Counted from the first letter of the stretch, positions 9,078 to 19,088 are shown. The stretch: DNA of 64,000 nucleotides from Pseudomonas mandelii (GCF_900106065.1 NZ_LT629796.1:2578001-2642000), one strand, 5' to 3'. The notes: generated from the letters alone by a model not told the origin. Numbers and translations: made by a program.

Positions 9078-9555
9078 GTGGCTGACTGATACGTTCGGTA
9101 AAGCGCGGTTGATGCGGTGGTTCATGACCTTCTACCCGCCGTACCTCGGTGCCGGGGTGCGGGTGCAGCACATCAGCGATGACTTCCGGGACATTCAAGT
9201 GTCCATGGGACTGAGTTGGTACAACCGCAATTACGTCGGTACCCAGTTTGGCGGCAGCCTGTATTCGATGGTCGACCCGTTCTACATGCTGATGCTGATG
9301 GAAAACCTCGGTCGTCAGTTCATTGTCTGGGACAAGGCTGCCGACATCGATTTCATCGCGCCGGGCAAAGGCCCGGTGTTCGCCCGCTTCAGCATCGACG
9401 AGACCTTGCTCGACGAGATCCGTCGACAGACAGCGAACGGCGAAAAGTACCTGCCGCAGTTGCAGGTCGATATTCATGACGGTGCCGGCGCCCTGGTGGC
9501 GCGGGTGCAGAAAACCCTTTACGTGCGGCTCAAACCGCAAGCGAGACAGGCTTAA
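9070..9555 (+). CDS. DUF4442 hotdog-fold protein
   Basis: A 161-residue protein with the DUF4442 pattern: an aromatic N terminus (YPPYLGAGVRV), SWYNRNYVGTQFGGSLYSMVDP in the middle as in hotdog-fold thioesterases, and a C-terminal beta-rich half. It is embedded in the ubi operon, starting inside the end of ubiH and ending 3 nt before the next ATG. A thioesterase-like role is possible from the fold. Its position between two ubiquinone hydroxylases is suggestive, but no link to quinone synthesis can be shown from sequence. Confidence 0.85.
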   Translation: MLKWLTDTFGKARLMRWFMTFYPPYLGAGVRVQHISDDFRDIQVSMGLSWYNRNYVGTQFGGSLYSMVDPFYMLMLMENLGRQFIVWDKAADIDFIAPGKGPVFARFSIDETLLDEIRRQTANGEKYLPQLQVDIHDGAGALVARVQKTLYVRLKPQARQA

Positions 9556-9558
9556 AGC

Positions 9559-10782
9559 ATGGAAATGCGCGCAGATCTGCTGATTGTCGGGGCCGGAATG
9601 GTCGGCAGCGCCCTGGCGCTGGCGTTGCAGGACAGCGGGCTGGAAGTCCTGTTGCTGGACGGCAGCCCGATGAGCGTCAAACCCTTTGATGCCCAGGCGC
9701 CGTTCGAACCGAGGGTGAGTGCCTTGTCGGCGGCCAGCCAGCGTATTCTCGAGCGCCTGGGCGTGTGGGACGGCATCGCCAATCGCCGCAGCAGCCCTTA
9801 CACCGACATGCAGGTCTGGGATGGCAGCGGCACCGGGCAGATTCGTTTCTCGGCCGCCAGTGTGCATGCCGACGTGCTGGGCCATATCGTCGAGAACCGC
9901 GTGGTTCAGGATGCCTTGCTGGATCGTCTGCACGACTGCGACCTCGGGATGCTGGCCAATGCGCGTCTGGAGCAGATGCGCCGCTCCGGCGATGACTGGC
10001 TGCTGACCCTGGCCGATGGTCGCACCTTGCGCGCGCCCCTGGTGATAGCGGCGGATGGCGCCAATTCGGCGGTGCGGCGCCTGACCGGCGTGGCCACGCG
10101 CGAGTGGGACTATCTGCACCATGCGATCGTCACCAGCGTGCGCAGCTCCAAACCTCATCAAATGACCGCGTGGCAGCGCTTCACCGACAACGGTCCATTG
10201 GCGTTTCTGCCGTTGGAGCGGGACGGTCAGCAGGATTGGTGTTCGATTGTCTGGTCGACCACGCCGAGCGAAGCCGAACGCCTGATGGCGCTGGACGACG
10301 GCGCTTTCTGTCTCGAATTGGAACGCGCCTTTGAAGGCCGGCTCGGCACGGTGCTCAGCGCCGACCCGCGTTTGTGCGTGCCGCTGCGTCAGCGGCATGC
10401 CAAGCGATATGTGGCTGAAGGTTTGGCGTTGATCGGTGATGCGGCGCATACCATTCACCCGCTGGCCGGGCAGGGCGTCAACCTCGGTTTCCTCGACGCC
10501 GCTGTGCTGGCCGAAGTGCTGCTGCAAGCGGCAGGGCGCGGCGAGCGATTGGCGGATGTGAAGGTGCTCAGTCGTTACGAGCGTCGGCGCATGCCGCACA
10601 ACCTGGCGTTGATGGCGGCGATGGAAGGCTTTGAACGCTTGTTCCAGGCGGATCCGTTGCCGGTTCGCTGGTTGCGTAATGCCGGGTTGAAGATGGTTGA
10701 CCAGATGCCGGAAGCCAAGGCGTTGTTCGTGCGCGAAGCGCTGGGGTTGATCGGGGATTTGCCGGCGCTGGCCAAGGCCTGA
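9559..10782 (+). CDS. ubiI: UbiI/VisC-family ubiquinone biosynthesis hydroxylase
   Basis: A 407-residue FAD monooxygenase paralogous to UbiH. Motifs: LLIVGAGMVGSALALALQ near the start, VIAADGANSAVRRLTG near residue 160, and LIGDAAHTIHPLAGQGVNLG near residue 295. In the pathway UbiI hydroxylates C5 of the ring, and the pepP-ubiH-ubiI order is conserved in Pseudomonas. UbiF is a closely related alternative, so the symbol depends on context. It is the last gene of the operon; a REPIN follows 25 bp after the stop. Confidence 0.88.
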   Translation: MEMRADLLIVGAGMVGSALALALQDSGLEVLLLDGSPMSVKPFDAQAPFEPRVSALSAASQRILERLGVWDGIANRRSSPYTDMQVWDGSGTGQIRFSAASVHADVLGHIVENRVVQDALLDRLHDCDLGMLANARLEQMRRSGDDWLLTLADGRTLRAPLVIAADGANSAVRRLTGVATREWDYLHHAIVTSVRSSKPHQMTAWQRFTDNGPLAFLPLERDGQQDWCSIVWSTTPSEAERLMALDDGAFCLELERAFEGRLGTVLSADPRLCVPLRQRHAKRYVAEGLALIGDAAHTIHPLAGQGVNLGFLDAAVLAEVLLQAAGRGERLADVKVLSRYERRRMPHNLALMAAMEGFERLFQADPLPVRWLRNAGLKMVDQMPEAKALFVREALGLIGDLPALAKA

Positions 10783-10806
10783 CATCTTCATTGCGGCAGA
10801 CGGCCT

Positions 10807-10873
10807 CATCGCGAGCAGGCTCGCTCCCACAATTGAAATGCATTCCCCTGTGGGAGCGAGCCTGCTCGCGATG
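10807..10873. repeat. REPIN, family A (inverted REP pair)
   Basis: Two copies of GTGGGAGCGAGCCTGCTCGC in opposite orientation are separated by 19 nt. This is the common Pseudomonas REP palindrome; the paired form lies after ubiI and before the iron-binding gene. Confidence 0.9.
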
Positions 10874-10949
10874 GCGTTGGTACATTCACCCCCCATGTCG
10901 ACCATGCAACATTTGGTAACGCCTCCGCGAACTGTTCGATTGAGAAGCT

Positions 10950-10970
10950 AAATGTGAGTCCTTATCATTT
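10950..10970 (+). promoter_or_regulatory. possible Fur box upstream of hitA
   Basis: The 21-nt string begins AAATGTGAG and ends TATCATTT, forming a 5-bp inverted repeat AAATG/CATTT about 32 nt upstream of the hitA ATG. The right half resembles the Fur half-site. The downstream gene encodes a ferric-iron binding protein, so iron control is reasonable, but the left half is weak. Confidence 0.4.
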
Positions 10971-11002
10971 GCCCTCCATTTTCCAATCGAGAGATCGCTC
11001 CC

Positions 11003-12007
11003 ATGTTGGCACCGAAGCGTCTACTGACTGCACTCGCCCTGACCCTGATCGGTAGCACCACTGCCCAGGCCGCCGACGAGGTGGTGGTTTACTCCTCGCG
11101 TATCGACGAGCTGATCAAGCCGGTCTTCGATGCCTACACCGCGAAAACCGGTGTGCAGGTGAAGTTCATCACCGACAAGGAAGCGCCGTTGATGCAGCGG
11201 ATCAAGGCCGAGGGCGAGAACGCCACCGCCGACCTGCTGTTGACCGTCGATGCCGGCAACCTCTGGCAGGCTGAGCAGATGGGCATCCTGCAACCGTTCA
11301 CCTCCAAGGTGATCGACGCCAACATCCCGCTGCAATACCGCTCCTCGGCTCACGCCTGGACTGGCTTGAGCCTGCGGGCCCGGACCATCGCCTACTCCAC
11401 CGCGCGGGTGAAACCGGGCGAGCTGACCACTTACGAAGCGCTGGCCGATAAAAACTGGGAAGGTCGCCTGTGCCTGCGCACGGCGAAGAAGGTCTACAAC
11501 CAGTCCTTGACCGCCACCATGATCGAAGTGCACGGCGCCGAAAAAACCGAGAAGATCCTCAAAGGTTGGGTCAACAACCTGTCCACCGATGTGTTCTCCG
11601 ATGACATCGCGGTGCTGGAAGCGATCAACGCTGGGCAATGCGACGTCGGCATCGTCAACACTTACTACTATGGCCGCCTGCACAAACAGAAGCCTGACCT
11701 GGCCGTGAAGCTGTTCTGGCCGAACCAGGGCGATCGCGGCGTACACGTGAACCTGTCGGGCATCGGCCTGACCAAGCATGCACCGCATCCAGAAGCCGCC
11801 AAAGCCCTGGTTGAATGGATGACCACCCCTGAAGCGCAGAAGATCTTCGCTGACGTGAACCAGGAATTCCCGGCTAACCCTGCGGTTCAGCCGTCTGCGG
11901 AAGTGGCGAGCTGGGGCAAGTTTGTGGCGGATACGCTACCGGTGGAAATTGCCGGCAAGCGTCAGGCTGAAGCGATTCGCATGATGGATCGGGCTGGCTG
12001 GAACTGA
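11003..12007 (+). CDS. hitA: Fe(3+) ABC transporter substrate-binding protein
   Basis: A 334-residue periplasmic protein of the FbpA/HitA (AfuA) family. A signal peptide ends at about residue 23 (STTAQA-ADE). It has [38 protein letters not shown], and the paired-tyrosine iron ligand region NTYYYGRL near residue 220. It captures ferric iron for the permease encoded next. The gene sits 220 bp after ubiI behind a REPIN and a possible Fur site. The permease follows after 211 bp containing a second REPIN. No ATPase gene is adjacent, so the ATPase must be encoded elsewhere. Confidence 0.92.
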   Translation: MLAPKRLLTALALTLIGSTTAQAADEVVVYSSRIDELIKPVFDAYTAKTGVQVKFITDKEAPLMQRIKAEGENATADLLLTVDAGNLWQAEQMGILQPFTSKVIDANIPLQYRSSAHAWTGLSLRARTIAYSTARVKPGELTTYEALADKNWEGRLCLRTAKKVYNQSLTATMIEVHGAEKTEKILKGWVNNLSTDVFSDDIAVLEAINAGQCDVGIVNTYYYGRLHKQKPDLAVKLFWPNQGDRGVHVNLSGIGLTKHAPHPEAAKALVEWMTTPEAQKIFADVNQEFPANPAVQPSAEVASWGKFVADTLPVEIAGKRQAEAIRMMDRAGWN

Positions 12008-12037
12008 CTTCACCGTTATTGTGGCGAGCGGCTACCT

Positions 12038-12167
12038 GTGGCGAGGGAGCTTGCTCCCGCTGGGCTGCGAAGCGGCCCTGTTGGCGTCGACAGGTCAGGA
12101 TCGAGATGATCTGATAACCTCCTGCGGCTGCTTCGCACCCGAGCGGGAGCAAGCTCCCTCGCCACAA
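12038..12167. repeat. REPIN, family B
   Basis: Inverted pair of TGTGGCGAGGGAGCTTGCTC elements, each followed inward by a GGCTGCGAAGCGGC-like tail. This second REP family recurs at 27305, 38141 and 49737. It separates hitA from its permease gene and may modulate cotranscription. Confidence 0.9.
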
Positions 12168-12218
12168 AATGGAGCCGACTTCAGGTTAGAGTCGGCCCAT
12201 ATTTTCTAGAGAATCCCC

Positions 12219-13835
12219 TTGGCCCACCCCGCCCAACGCCGCTGGTATCCCCTGGTCTTCGCCATCGCCGCGCTGGTCCTGCTGCCCCTGAGCGTCCTGT
12301 TCTTCTCCTGGCAAACCATCGATCAGCAAATCTGGTCCCACCTCTGGGACACCCAGATGCCGCGCCTGCTGGGCAATACCCTGACCCTGGTGCTCGGCGT
12401 CGGTATCGGCGTCACGCTCCTGGGTGTGAGCCTCGCCTGGCTCACCAGCCTCTGCGAATTTCCCGGCCGGCGTTGGCTGGACTGGGCGCTGATGCTGCCA
12501 TTTGCCATTCCTGCTTACGTGCTGGCCTTCGTCTTCGTCGGCCTGCTGGATTTCGCCGGCCCCGTGCAAACCATGCTGCGCGAATGGTTCGGCACCGAGC
12601 TGCGATTGCCGAGAGTGCGTTCCACCGGCGGCGTCATCCTTGTTCTGGTGCTGGTGTTTTATCCTTACGTTTACCTGCTGGCGCGCACTGCGTTCCTGGC
12701 CCAAGGCAAAGGCCTGATGGAAGCGGCGCGGGTGCTGGGGCAATCGCCGTGGCAGGCGTTCTGGCGAGTGGCCTTGCCCATGGCGCGGCCGGCGATTGGT
12801 GCCGGTGTGGCCTTGGCACTGATGGAAACCCTGGCGGACTTCGGTGCGGTGTCGGTGTTCAACTTCGACACGTTCACCACCGCCATCTACAAAACCTGGT
12901 ACGGATTTTTCAGCCTCTCCACCGCCGCGCAACTGGCCAGCCTGTTACTGCTGGTGGTGATGGTCGTGTTGTACGGCGAACGGCGTGCTCGCGGGGCCAA
13001 CCGCACCAGCAATGAACGACCCCGGATCAAGGCGCTGTACCACCTGCGGGGTTTCAAGGCGTTGGCGGCCATGACTTGGTGTGGCCTGGTGTTCGCCTGT
13101 GCCTTCGTCATTCCGATGCTGCAACTGGTGGTGTGGTTCTGGCAGCGTGGACGCTTCGACCTGGATGAGCGTTACGCCGGTCTGATCGTCCACACCTTGT
13201 ACCTGGGCGGCATGGCCGCGCTGATCACCGTCAGCGTTGCCTTGGTGCTGGCATTTGCCCGGCGTCTGGCACCGACCCGGGCGATCCGCTCCGGTATCAG
13301 CCTGGCCAATCTCGGCTACGCCCTGCCGGGTTCGGTGCTGGCGGTGTCGATCATGCTGGCGTTCAGTTATCTGGATCGCGAGCTGGTCATCCCGCTGTCG
13401 GGCTGGCTCGGTGGCGCGGGCAAGCCATTGCTGCTGGGCAGTCTGTCGGCGTTGTTGCTGGCCTATCTGGTGCGTTTCATCGCCGTGGCCTACGGACCGC
13501 TGGAAAGCAGCCTGGCGCGAATACGGCCATCTTTGCCCGAAGCGGCACGTAGCCTTGGGGTCAGTGGGCCACGACTGTTTTTCAAAGTGTATCTGCCGTT
13601 ATTGCTGCCCGGCACGTTGAGTGCCGCGTTGCTGGTGTTCGTCGATGTGCTCAAGGAAATGCCCGCGACCCTGCTGATGCGCCCGTTTGGCTGGGACACG
13701 CTGGCTGTTCGGATCTTTGAAATGACCAGCGAAGGGGAGTGGGCGAGAGCTTCGTTGCCGGCCTTGACTCTGGTTTTGGTCGGGCTGTTACCGGTCATCG
13801 GATTGATTCGACGTTCGGCGCATCGAAACGCCTAG
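12219..13835 (+). CDS. hitB: iron ABC transporter permease (FbpB/HitB-like)
   Basis: A 538-residue inner-membrane permease made of two fused MetI-like halves, as in the SfuB/FbpB family, with about 12 membrane segments. The EAA loops are visible in both halves (MEAARVLGQSPWQAFWRVALPM and LPEAARSLGVSGPRLFFKVYLP). The start is TTG at 12219; no in-frame ATG upstream or near downstream gives a better N terminus, and the protein MAHPAQRRWYPLVFA reads naturally into the first membrane helix. It pairs with hitA for ferric iron import. Confidence 0.9.
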   Translation: MAHPAQRRWYPLVFAIAALVLLPLSVLFFSWQTIDQQIWSHLWDTQMPRLLGNTLTLVLGVGIGVTLLGVSLAWLTSLCEFPGRRWLDWALMLPFAIPAYVLAFVFVGLLDFAGPVQTMLREWFGTELRLPRVRSTGGVILVLVLVFYPYVYLLARTAFLAQGKGLMEAARVLGQSPWQAFWRVALPMARPAIGAGVALALMETLADFGAVSVFNFDTFTTAIYKTWYGFFSLSTAAQLASLLLLVVMVVLYGERRARGANRTSNERPRIKALYHLRGFKALAAMTWCGLVFACAFVIPMLQLVVWFWQRGRFDLDERYAGLIVHTLYLGGMAALITVSVALVLAFARRLAPTRAIRSGISLANLGYALPGSVLAVSIMLAFSYLDRELVIPLSGWLGGAGKPLLLGSLSALLLAYLVRFIAVAYGPLESSLARIRPSLPEAARSLGVSGPRLFFKVYLPLLLPGTLSAALLVFVDVLKEMPATLLMRPFGWDTLAVRIFEMTSEGEWARASLPALTLVLVGLLPVIGLIRRSAHRNA

Positions 13836-13864
13836 GTGTCAGTCCTACACCTTGAGGCTACAAT
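13836..13864 (+). promoter_or_regulatory. probable gcvT promoter
   Basis: GTGTCA (13836-13841, four of six matches to the -35 consensus) and TACAAT (13859-13864) are separated by 17 nt. A start near 13871 would place the whole structured leader at the 5' end of the gcvT-gcvH transcript. Confidence 0.5.
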
Positions 13865-13870
13865 GCGCGG

Positions 13871-13990
13871 CATTCGGTGCGGTCCGTCCTACGGACCTGG
13901 TAGCTGACATCGGCTCAAAGCCTTCTATTTCAAGGCTTTCGCCCGTAAAGCACCGGCCCGCACCTTCGCCACGCCCGGAAGGAGAAACCC
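13871..13990 (+). ncRNA. candidate structured 5' leader of gcvT
   Basis: About 120 nt of leader folds by eye into a three-way junction. The closing helix is CGGTGC (13875-13880) with GCACCG (13950-13955). Hairpin 1 is GGTCCGT/ACGGACC (13881-13897, 7 bp). Hairpin 2 is AAAGCCTT/AAGGCTTT (13917-13939, 8 bp). A competing 7-bp helix pairs GGTGCGG (13876-13882) with CCGCACC (13958-13964), 26 nt before the ATG. The two closing pairings exclude each other, as in a regulatory switch. It lacks the conserved core of the glycine riboswitch. Folding was not computed. Confidence 0.5.
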
Positions 13991-15073
13991 ATGGGACAGC
14001 GCACGCCTCTGTATGACCTTCATCTCGCCCTAGGCGCGAAGATGGTCGATTTTGGCGGTTGGGATATGCCTCTGCATTACGGATCGCAGGTCGAGGAACA
14101 CCATCAGGTGCGCCGCGATTGCGGGGTTTTCGATGTATCCCACATGACCGTGATTGATGTCACCGGCCCCCAGGCCAAAGCCTGGCTCCAGCATTTGCTG
14201 GCCAATGACGTCGAGCGCCTGCACAGCCCTGGCCGTGCCTTGTACAGCACCATGCTCAACGAGCGCGGCGGCATCGTCGACGACATGATCGTCTACCGTC
14301 TCGAGGACGGTTATCGGCTGGTGGTCAACGCCTCCACCCGCAATCAGGACCTCGCCTGGATGCAGGCCCATCTCGATGGTTTCGATGTGCAGCTCAACGA
14401 GCGCTCCGAACTGGCGATGCTGGCGATTCAAGGCCCCCATGCCCGGCACAAGATTTCCGAACTGGTCACCCAGTCCCGCGGCAACCTGATCCAGATGCTC
14501 AAGCCTTTTGAAGGTCAGCCTGACGGCGACTGGTTCATCGCGCGCACCGGATATACCGGTGAAGATGGCCTGGAGATCGTTCTACCCGCCAATCAGGCGC
14601 CAGGGTTTTTCAACGACCTGGTGGGCGCGGGCATTTCTCCTATCGGCCTGGGTGCCCGGGATACCTTGCGTGTCGAAGCCGGCATGAACCTGTACGGCCA
14701 GGACATTCATCAAGACGTTTCACCGCTGGCCTCGAACATGGCCTGGAGCATTGCCTGGGAACCGGCCACTCGCCAGTTCATTGGTCGCAGCGCCCTGGAA
14801 GCCGAGCGGGCGGGTGGTGTGCAGCACAAACTGGTCGGTCTGGTCCTTGAGGAACGTGGGGTTTTGCGCGCTCATCAAGTGGTCCGTATCGCCAATGTTG
14901 GCGAAGGAGAGATCACCAGTGGTAGTTTCTCTCCTACGCTTAGCAAGTCGATAGCACTGGCGCGCGTGCCGATGGCAACTGCCGACCGCGCAGAAGTGGA
15001 AATCCGTGGCAAGTGGTACCCGGTCCGGGTGGTCAAACCGACCTTCGTCCGCCATGGCAAAACCTTGATCTAA
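13991..15073 (+). CDS. gcvT: glycine cleavage system T protein (aminomethyltransferase)
   Basis: A 360-residue tetrahydrofolate-dependent aminomethyltransferase. It takes the aminomethyl group from the H protein, releasing ammonia and forming 5,10-methylene-THF. Family features: [70 protein letters not shown]. The start has GGAGAA seven nt upstream. It leads the operon with gcvH (49-bp gap) and is preceded by a structured leader. Cytosolic. Confidence 0.96.
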   Translation: MGQRTPLYDLHLALGAKMVDFGGWDMPLHYGSQVEEHHQVRRDCGVFDVSHMTVIDVTGPQAKAWLQHLLANDVERLHSPGRALYSTMLNERGGIVDDMIVYRLEDGYRLVVNASTRNQDLAWMQAHLDGFDVQLNERSELAMLAIQGPHARHKISELVTQSRGNLIQMLKPFEGQPDGDWFIARTGYTGEDGLEIVLPANQAPGFFNDLVGAGISPIGLGARDTLRVEAGMNLYGQDIHQDVSPLASNMAWSIAWEPATRQFIGRSALEAERAGGVQHKLVGLVLEERGVLRAHQVVRIANVGEGEITSGSFSPTLSKSIALARVPMATADRAEVEIRGKWYPVRVVKPTFVRHGKTLI

Positions 15074-15122
15074 CCTTTTTGGCGGGCAACGACCGCTGAC
15101 AATTCTCTTGAGGACACAGAAC

Positions 15123-15506
15123 ATGAGCGATATCCCTGCCGACCTGCGTTTTGCCGAAAGTCACGAATGGGCCCGTCTGGAAGCCGATGGAACCGTTACC
15201 GTGGGCATCAGCGATCACGCTCAGGAAGCCTTGGGCGATGTGGTGTTCGTTGAGCTGACTGAAGTTGGAAAAGTTTTCGCTGCCGGTGATGTTGCCGGTG
15301 TGGTCGAGTCGGTCAAAGCCGCTTCCGATATCTATTCTCCTATCGGTGGTGAAGTGACCGCTGTCAACGACGCTCTGGGTGACTCTCCGGAAAGCCTCAA
15401 CTCTGACCCATACAGCGCGTGGATCTTCAAACTCAAGCCTAGCGACAAGGCTGAGCTGGACAAGCTGCTCGATGCAGCCGGCTACAAGGCCGCCATCGGC
15501 GAGTAA
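15123..15506 (+). CDS. gcvH: glycine cleavage system H protein
   Basis: A 127-residue lipoyl carrier that shuttles the aminomethyl intermediate between GcvP and GcvT. The lipoylation lysine is Lys65 in [13 protein letters not shown]. The ATG at 15123 gives [10 protein letters not shown], the family N terminus, and has TTGAGGA upstream; an earlier in-frame start would add five unneeded residues. A strong terminator follows, ahead of gcvP. Confidence 0.96.
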   Translation: MSDIPADLRFAESHEWARLEADGTVTVGISDHAQEALGDVVFVELTEVGKVFAAGDVAGVVESVKAASDIYSPIGGEVTAVNDALGDSPESLNSDPYSAWIFKLKPSDKAELDKLLDAAGYKAAIGE

Positions 15507-15523
15507 GCCTTCAGCGTCATCCC

Positions 15524-15551
15524 AAAGCCCCGACGTGTCGGGGCTTTTTTT
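15524..15551 (+). terminator. intrinsic terminator after gcvH
   Basis: A perfect stem AAAGCCCCGACG/TGTCGGGGCTTT is followed by a T-run. It separates gcvT-gcvH from gcvP. Confidence 0.92.
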
Positions 15552-15568
15552 CGCCTGACGGATTTCCC

Positions 15569-15598
15569 TGTGGGAGCGGGCAAGCCTCGCTCCTGCAC
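15569..15598. repeat. single REP, family A variant
   Basis: TGTGGGAGCGGGCAAGCCTC with its short palindrome ending CTCGCTCCTGCAC. An unpaired REP between the gcvH terminator and gcvP. Confidence 0.7.
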
Positions 15599-15679
15599 GG
15601 GTTCGCTGTTGGCAGCGGCTGCTATGCTGGTTTGACCGTGTTGCATCGACGTTGAGCGCCAGCCTAGAGAGAGCCCGTC

Positions 15680-18553
15680 ATGTCCCAGTTGCCGTCCTTG
15701 AGCCAGTTACGCGATCCCAATGCCTTCCTTCGCCGCCACCTTGGCCCCGATGCTGCCGAGCAACAGGCGATGCTCGACAGCCTCGGCCTCGGCAGCCGGG
15801 TCGAACTGATCGAACAGACGGTACCGCCGGGAATCCGCCTGAACCGCGAGCTCGATTTGCCGCCGGCCCTCGACGAAGAGGCTGCGCTGGCCAAGCTGCG
15901 CGGGTACGCCGAGCAAAACCAGGTCTGGACCAGCCTGATCGGTATGGGTTACCACGGCACCCTCACGCCGGCCGTCATTCTGCGCAACGTGTTGGAAAAT
16001 CCCGGTTGGTACACCGCCTACACCCCTTATCAGCCGGAGATTGCCCAGGGGCGGCTCGAAGCGCTGCTGAATTTCCAGCAATTGACCATCGACCTCACGG
16101 GCCTCGAACTGGCCAACGCTTCGCTGCTCGATGAAGCCACGGCGGCGGCGGAAGCCATGGCGTTGGCCAAGCGGGTCGCCAAGTCCCGGAGCAATCTGTT
16201 CTTCGTCGATGAGAACTGCCATCCGCAAACCATTTCCGTGGTGCAGACCCGGGCCGAAGGGTTCGGTTTCGAGCTGATCATCGACGCTGTGGATAACTTG
16301 AAACAGCACGAGGTGTTTGGCGCGTTGCTGCAATATCCCGACACCCACGGCGAGATCCGCGACCTGCGTCCGTTGATCGATCATCTGCATGCCCAGCAGG
16401 CGCTGGCCTGTGTCGCGACGGATCTGCTGAGCCTGCTGTTGCTGACCCCGCCTGGGGAGTTGGGCGCCGACGTGGTGTTCGGCTCGTCCCAGCGCTTCGG
16501 TGTGCCGATGGGGTACGGCGGGCCGCACGCTGCGTTTTTTGCCAGTCGCGATGAGTACAAACGGGCGATTCCCGGGCGGATCATCGGCGTTTCGAAAGAT
16601 GCTCGCGGCAATGTCGCGCTGCGCATGGCCCTGCAAACCCGTGAGCAACATATCCGCCGGGAGAAGGCCAACTCGAACATCTGCACCGCTCAGGTGCTGC
16701 TGGCCAACATCGCCAGTTTCTATGCTGTCTACCATGGTCCGGAAGGACTCAAACGCATTGCCCAGCGCGTCCATCGGTTGACCTGCATCCTCGCCGCTGG
16801 CCTGGAGCGTCACGGCATCACTCGCCTCAACACCCACTTTTTCGACACGCTGACGCTGGAGGTTGGTGGTACTCAGACCGCAATTATCGAAAGCGCCCAG
16901 GCAGCACAGATCAACTTGCGCATTCTCGGGCGCGGGCAGTTGGGGCTGAGCCTCGACGAAACCTCTGACGAATCCACGGTAGCGAAACTGTTTGATGTGT
17001 TCCTCGGTTCCGATCATGGGCTGAACGTCGACGAACTGGACGCTCAAACCCTTGCTTCCGGTATTCCGGCAGGTCTGCTGCGCACCTCGCCTTATCTGCG
17101 TCATCCGGTATTCAGCGCCCATCACAGCGAAACCGAGATGCTGCGTTACCTCAAGCAACTGGAAAACAAAGACCTGGCGCTCAACCAATCAATGATCCCG
17201 CTGGGCTCCTGCACCATGAAACTCAATGCCACCAGCGAGATGATCCCCATCACCTGGCCGCAATTCGCCAACCTGCATCCGTTTGTACCGAAAGAGCAGG
17301 CGGTGGGTTATTCGCTGATGATCGAGGAACTGGAACGCTGGCTCTGCGCAATCACCGGTTTCGACGCGATTTGCATGCAACCCAACTCCGGCGCTCAAGG
17401 CGAGTACGCCGGGCTGCTGGCGATCCGCAAATATCACGAGAGCCGTCATCAGGGGGCGCGAGAGATTTGCCTGATTCCGTCCTCGGCCCACGGCACCAAC
17501 CCCGCCTCGGCGCAGATGGCCGGGATGCGCGTGGTGATCGTCGAGTGCGACGAGGCCGGCAACGTCGATCTGGATGACCTGAAAGGCAAGGCCGCGGACG
17601 CAGGCGACAAACTCGCCTGCCTGATGGCGACGTATCCGTCGACCCATGGCGTGTACGAGGAAGGCATCAGCGAAATCTGTGAAGTTATCCACAGCCACGG
17701 CGGCCAGGTGTACATGGACGGCGCCAACCTCAACGCGCAGGTGGGATTGGCGCGGCCGGCGGACATTGGCGCCGACGTCTCCCACATGAACTTGCACAAG
17801 ACGTTCTGCATTCCCCATGGCGGCGGCGGGCCGGGCATGGGGCCGATAGGCGTGCGCGCGCATTTGGCGCCGTTCGTCGCCAATCACCCGGTGGTGCCGA
17901 TTGAGGGACCGCTGGCGCAGAACGGTGCGGTCAGCGCAGCGCCCTGGGGCAGCGCGAGCATTTTGCCGATCAGCTGGATGTACATTGCCATGATGGGCCC
18001 GCAATTGGCGGATGCCAGCGAGGTGGCGATCCTCGCTGCGAATTACCTGGCGCAACATTTGTCCGGGGCGTTTCCAGTGCTCTTCACCGGGCGCAACGAA
18101 CGGGTGGCGCACGAATGCATCCTCGATTTGCGGCCATTGAAGGCGCTGACCGGGATCAGTGAAGAGGACGTGGCCAAGCGCCTGATGGATTACGGTTTCC
18201 ATGCGCCGACCATGTCGTTTCCGGTGCCAGGGACACTGATGGTCGAGCCGACCGAGAGCGAATCAAAGGCCGAACTGGATCGGTTTATCGGGGCGATGCT
18301 GAGCATTCGCGCGGAAATCACCGAGGTGCAGAACGGTAACTGGCCCGCCGAAGACAATCCGCTGAAGCGAGCGCCGCACACCCTGGCCGATATCACCGGG
18401 GTCTGGGAGCGGCCTTACAGCATCGAGCAAGCGGTGACGCCGGATGCGCACACCAAGGCGCACAAGTATTGGCCGGTGGTGAATCGGGTGGACAACGTCT
18501 ATGGCGACAGGAATCTATTCTGTGCCTGCGTGCCCGTCGATGATTACCGCTGA
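15680..18553 (+). CDS. gcvP: glycine dehydrogenase (decarboxylating), P protein
   Basis: A 957-residue PLP enzyme that decarboxylates glycine and transfers the aminomethyl group to lipoyl-GcvH. It is a single-chain type with both halves fused. The PLP lysine is Lys707 in [19 protein letters not shown]. Other family strings are [32 protein letters not shown] and the C-terminal NLFCACVP. The gene is 173 bp from gcvH, behind a strong terminator and a REP element, so it either has its own promoter or depends on readthrough. Confidence 0.96.
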   Translation: MSQLPSLSQLRDPNAFLRRHLGPDAAEQQAMLDSLGLGSRVELIEQTVPPGIRLNRELDLPPALDEEAALAKLRGYAEQNQVWTSLIGMGYHGTLTPAVILRNVLENPGWYTAYTPYQPEIAQGRLEALLNFQQLTIDLTGLELANASLLDEATAAAEAMALAKRVAKSRSNLFFVDENCHPQTISVVQTRAEGFGFELIIDAVDNLKQHEVFGALLQYPDTHGEIRDLRPLIDHLHAQQALACVATDLLSLLLLTPPGELGADVVFGSSQRFGVPMGYGGPHAAFFASRDEYKRAIPGRIIGVSKDARGNVALRMALQTREQHIRREKANSNICTAQVLLANIASFYAVYHGPEGLKRIAQRVHRLTCILAAGLERHGITRLNTHFFDTLTLEVGGTQTAIIESAQAAQINLRILGRGQLGLSLDETSDESTVAKLFDVFLGSDHGLNVDELDAQTLASGIPAGLLRTSPYLRHPVFSAHHSETEMLRYLKQLENKDLALNQSMIPLGSCTMKLNATSEMIPITWPQFANLHPFVPKEQAVGYSLMIEELERWLCAITGFDAICMQPNSGAQGEYAGLLAIRKYHESRHQGAREICLIPSSAHGTNPASAQMAGMRVVIVECDEAGNVDLDDLKGKAADAGDKLACLMATYPSTHGVYEEGISEICEVIHSHGGQVYMDGANLNAQVGLARPADIGADVSHMNLHKTFCIPHGGGGPGMGPIGVRAHLAPFVANHPVVPIEGPLAQNGAVSAAPWGSASILPISWMYIAMMGPQLADASEVAILAANYLAQHLSGAFPVLFTGRNERVAHECILDLRPLKALTGISEEDVAKRLMDYGFHAPTMSFPVPGTLMVEPTESESKAELDRFIGAMLSIRAEITEVQNGNWPAEDNPLKRAPHTLADITGVWERPYSIEQAVTPDAHTKAHKYWPVVNRVDNVYGDRNLFCACVPVDDYR

Positions 18554-18576
18554 TCGCCCGGACTACGCAAATCCAA

Positions 18577-18604
18577 TGTAGGAGCGAGCCTGCTCGCTCC
18601 TACA
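18577..18604. repeat. single REP palindrome, family A
   Basis: TGTAGGAGCGAG and its exact complement surround CCTG, a perfect 12-bp palindrome 23 bp after gcvP. Confidence 0.75.
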
Positions 18605-18621
18605 GGGTTTTGTGTCGGGCA

Positions 18622-18652
18622 AAAAAATGCCGCTCATGGGAGCGGCATTTTT
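18622..18652. terminator. bidirectional terminator between gcvP and the DUF2388 gene
   Basis: AAAAATGCCGCTC pairs with GAGCGGCATTTTT-type sequence around a short loop, with A-run on one side and T-run on the other. It can end transcripts from both convergent genes. Confidence 0.88.
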
Positions 18653-18667
18653 ATTCAGCTGAACAGC

Positions 18668-18985
18668 TTATTCCGAAGCCACGGCATTCTTTGCCAGGAT
18701 CGCATTCGCCAGCTCCATGTCCGTCGCCTGCAGGCCCGGATTGTCGGCGCGGACTTTCTGCATTGCGGCTTCCAGATAAGGACCGCGGATGCCGCCGTCG
18801 CTGGCAACGAAGCTGCCGGCATCGTCCTGCGCGGCAATGATCAGCTTGTGATCCTTGAAGGTCAGGTAGGTCGAACCGGTGGTGGCACCGGACGAAATGA
18901 CGTTACGCCAAAAGCTATCGGCCATCGCCGAACCGACTGGAAGGGACAACAAAGCGATGGTAGCGATAGCAAGTTTGAGACGCAT
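18668..18985 (-). CDS. DUF2388 family exported protein
   Basis: A 105-residue protein with a clean signal peptide (MRLKLAIATIALLSLPVGSAMA, cleavage near residue 22). The DUF2388 signature DSFWRNVISSGATTGSTYLT is followed by a short region ending ATDMELANAILAKN. The start at 18985 was preferred to the ATG five codons upstream because GGAGT lies 8 nt before it. Members are small Pseudomonas periplasmic proteins of unknown function, usually near gcvP. It is convergent with gcvP. Confidence 0.9.
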   Translation of the reverse strand: MRLKLAIATIALLSLPVGSAMADSFWRNVISSGATTGSTYLTFKDHKLIIAAQDDAGSFVASDGGIRGPYLEAAMQKVRADNPGLQATDMELANAILAKNAVASE

Positions 18986-19088
18986 GATGGGTGACTCCAC
19001 TGGTTAACTACGGGGTTGGATCGCCATTTCCCCAATCCAGTTCCATGACGGCTCATTCAGATGGTTCGACTCGCTAGATGTTGCCCAT

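Noticed and set aside
8794..10905. Minus-strand open frame of about 700 codons opposite ubiH, DUF4442 and ubiI
   Set aside because: It lies antisense to three well-supported genes, has Gln/His/Arg-rich low-complexity composition and no domain; it is a product of high GC codon use.
13871..13990. Classical glycine riboswitch before gcvT
   Set aside because: The conserved aptamer core and tandem arrangement are absent, so it was reported only as an unassigned structured leader.
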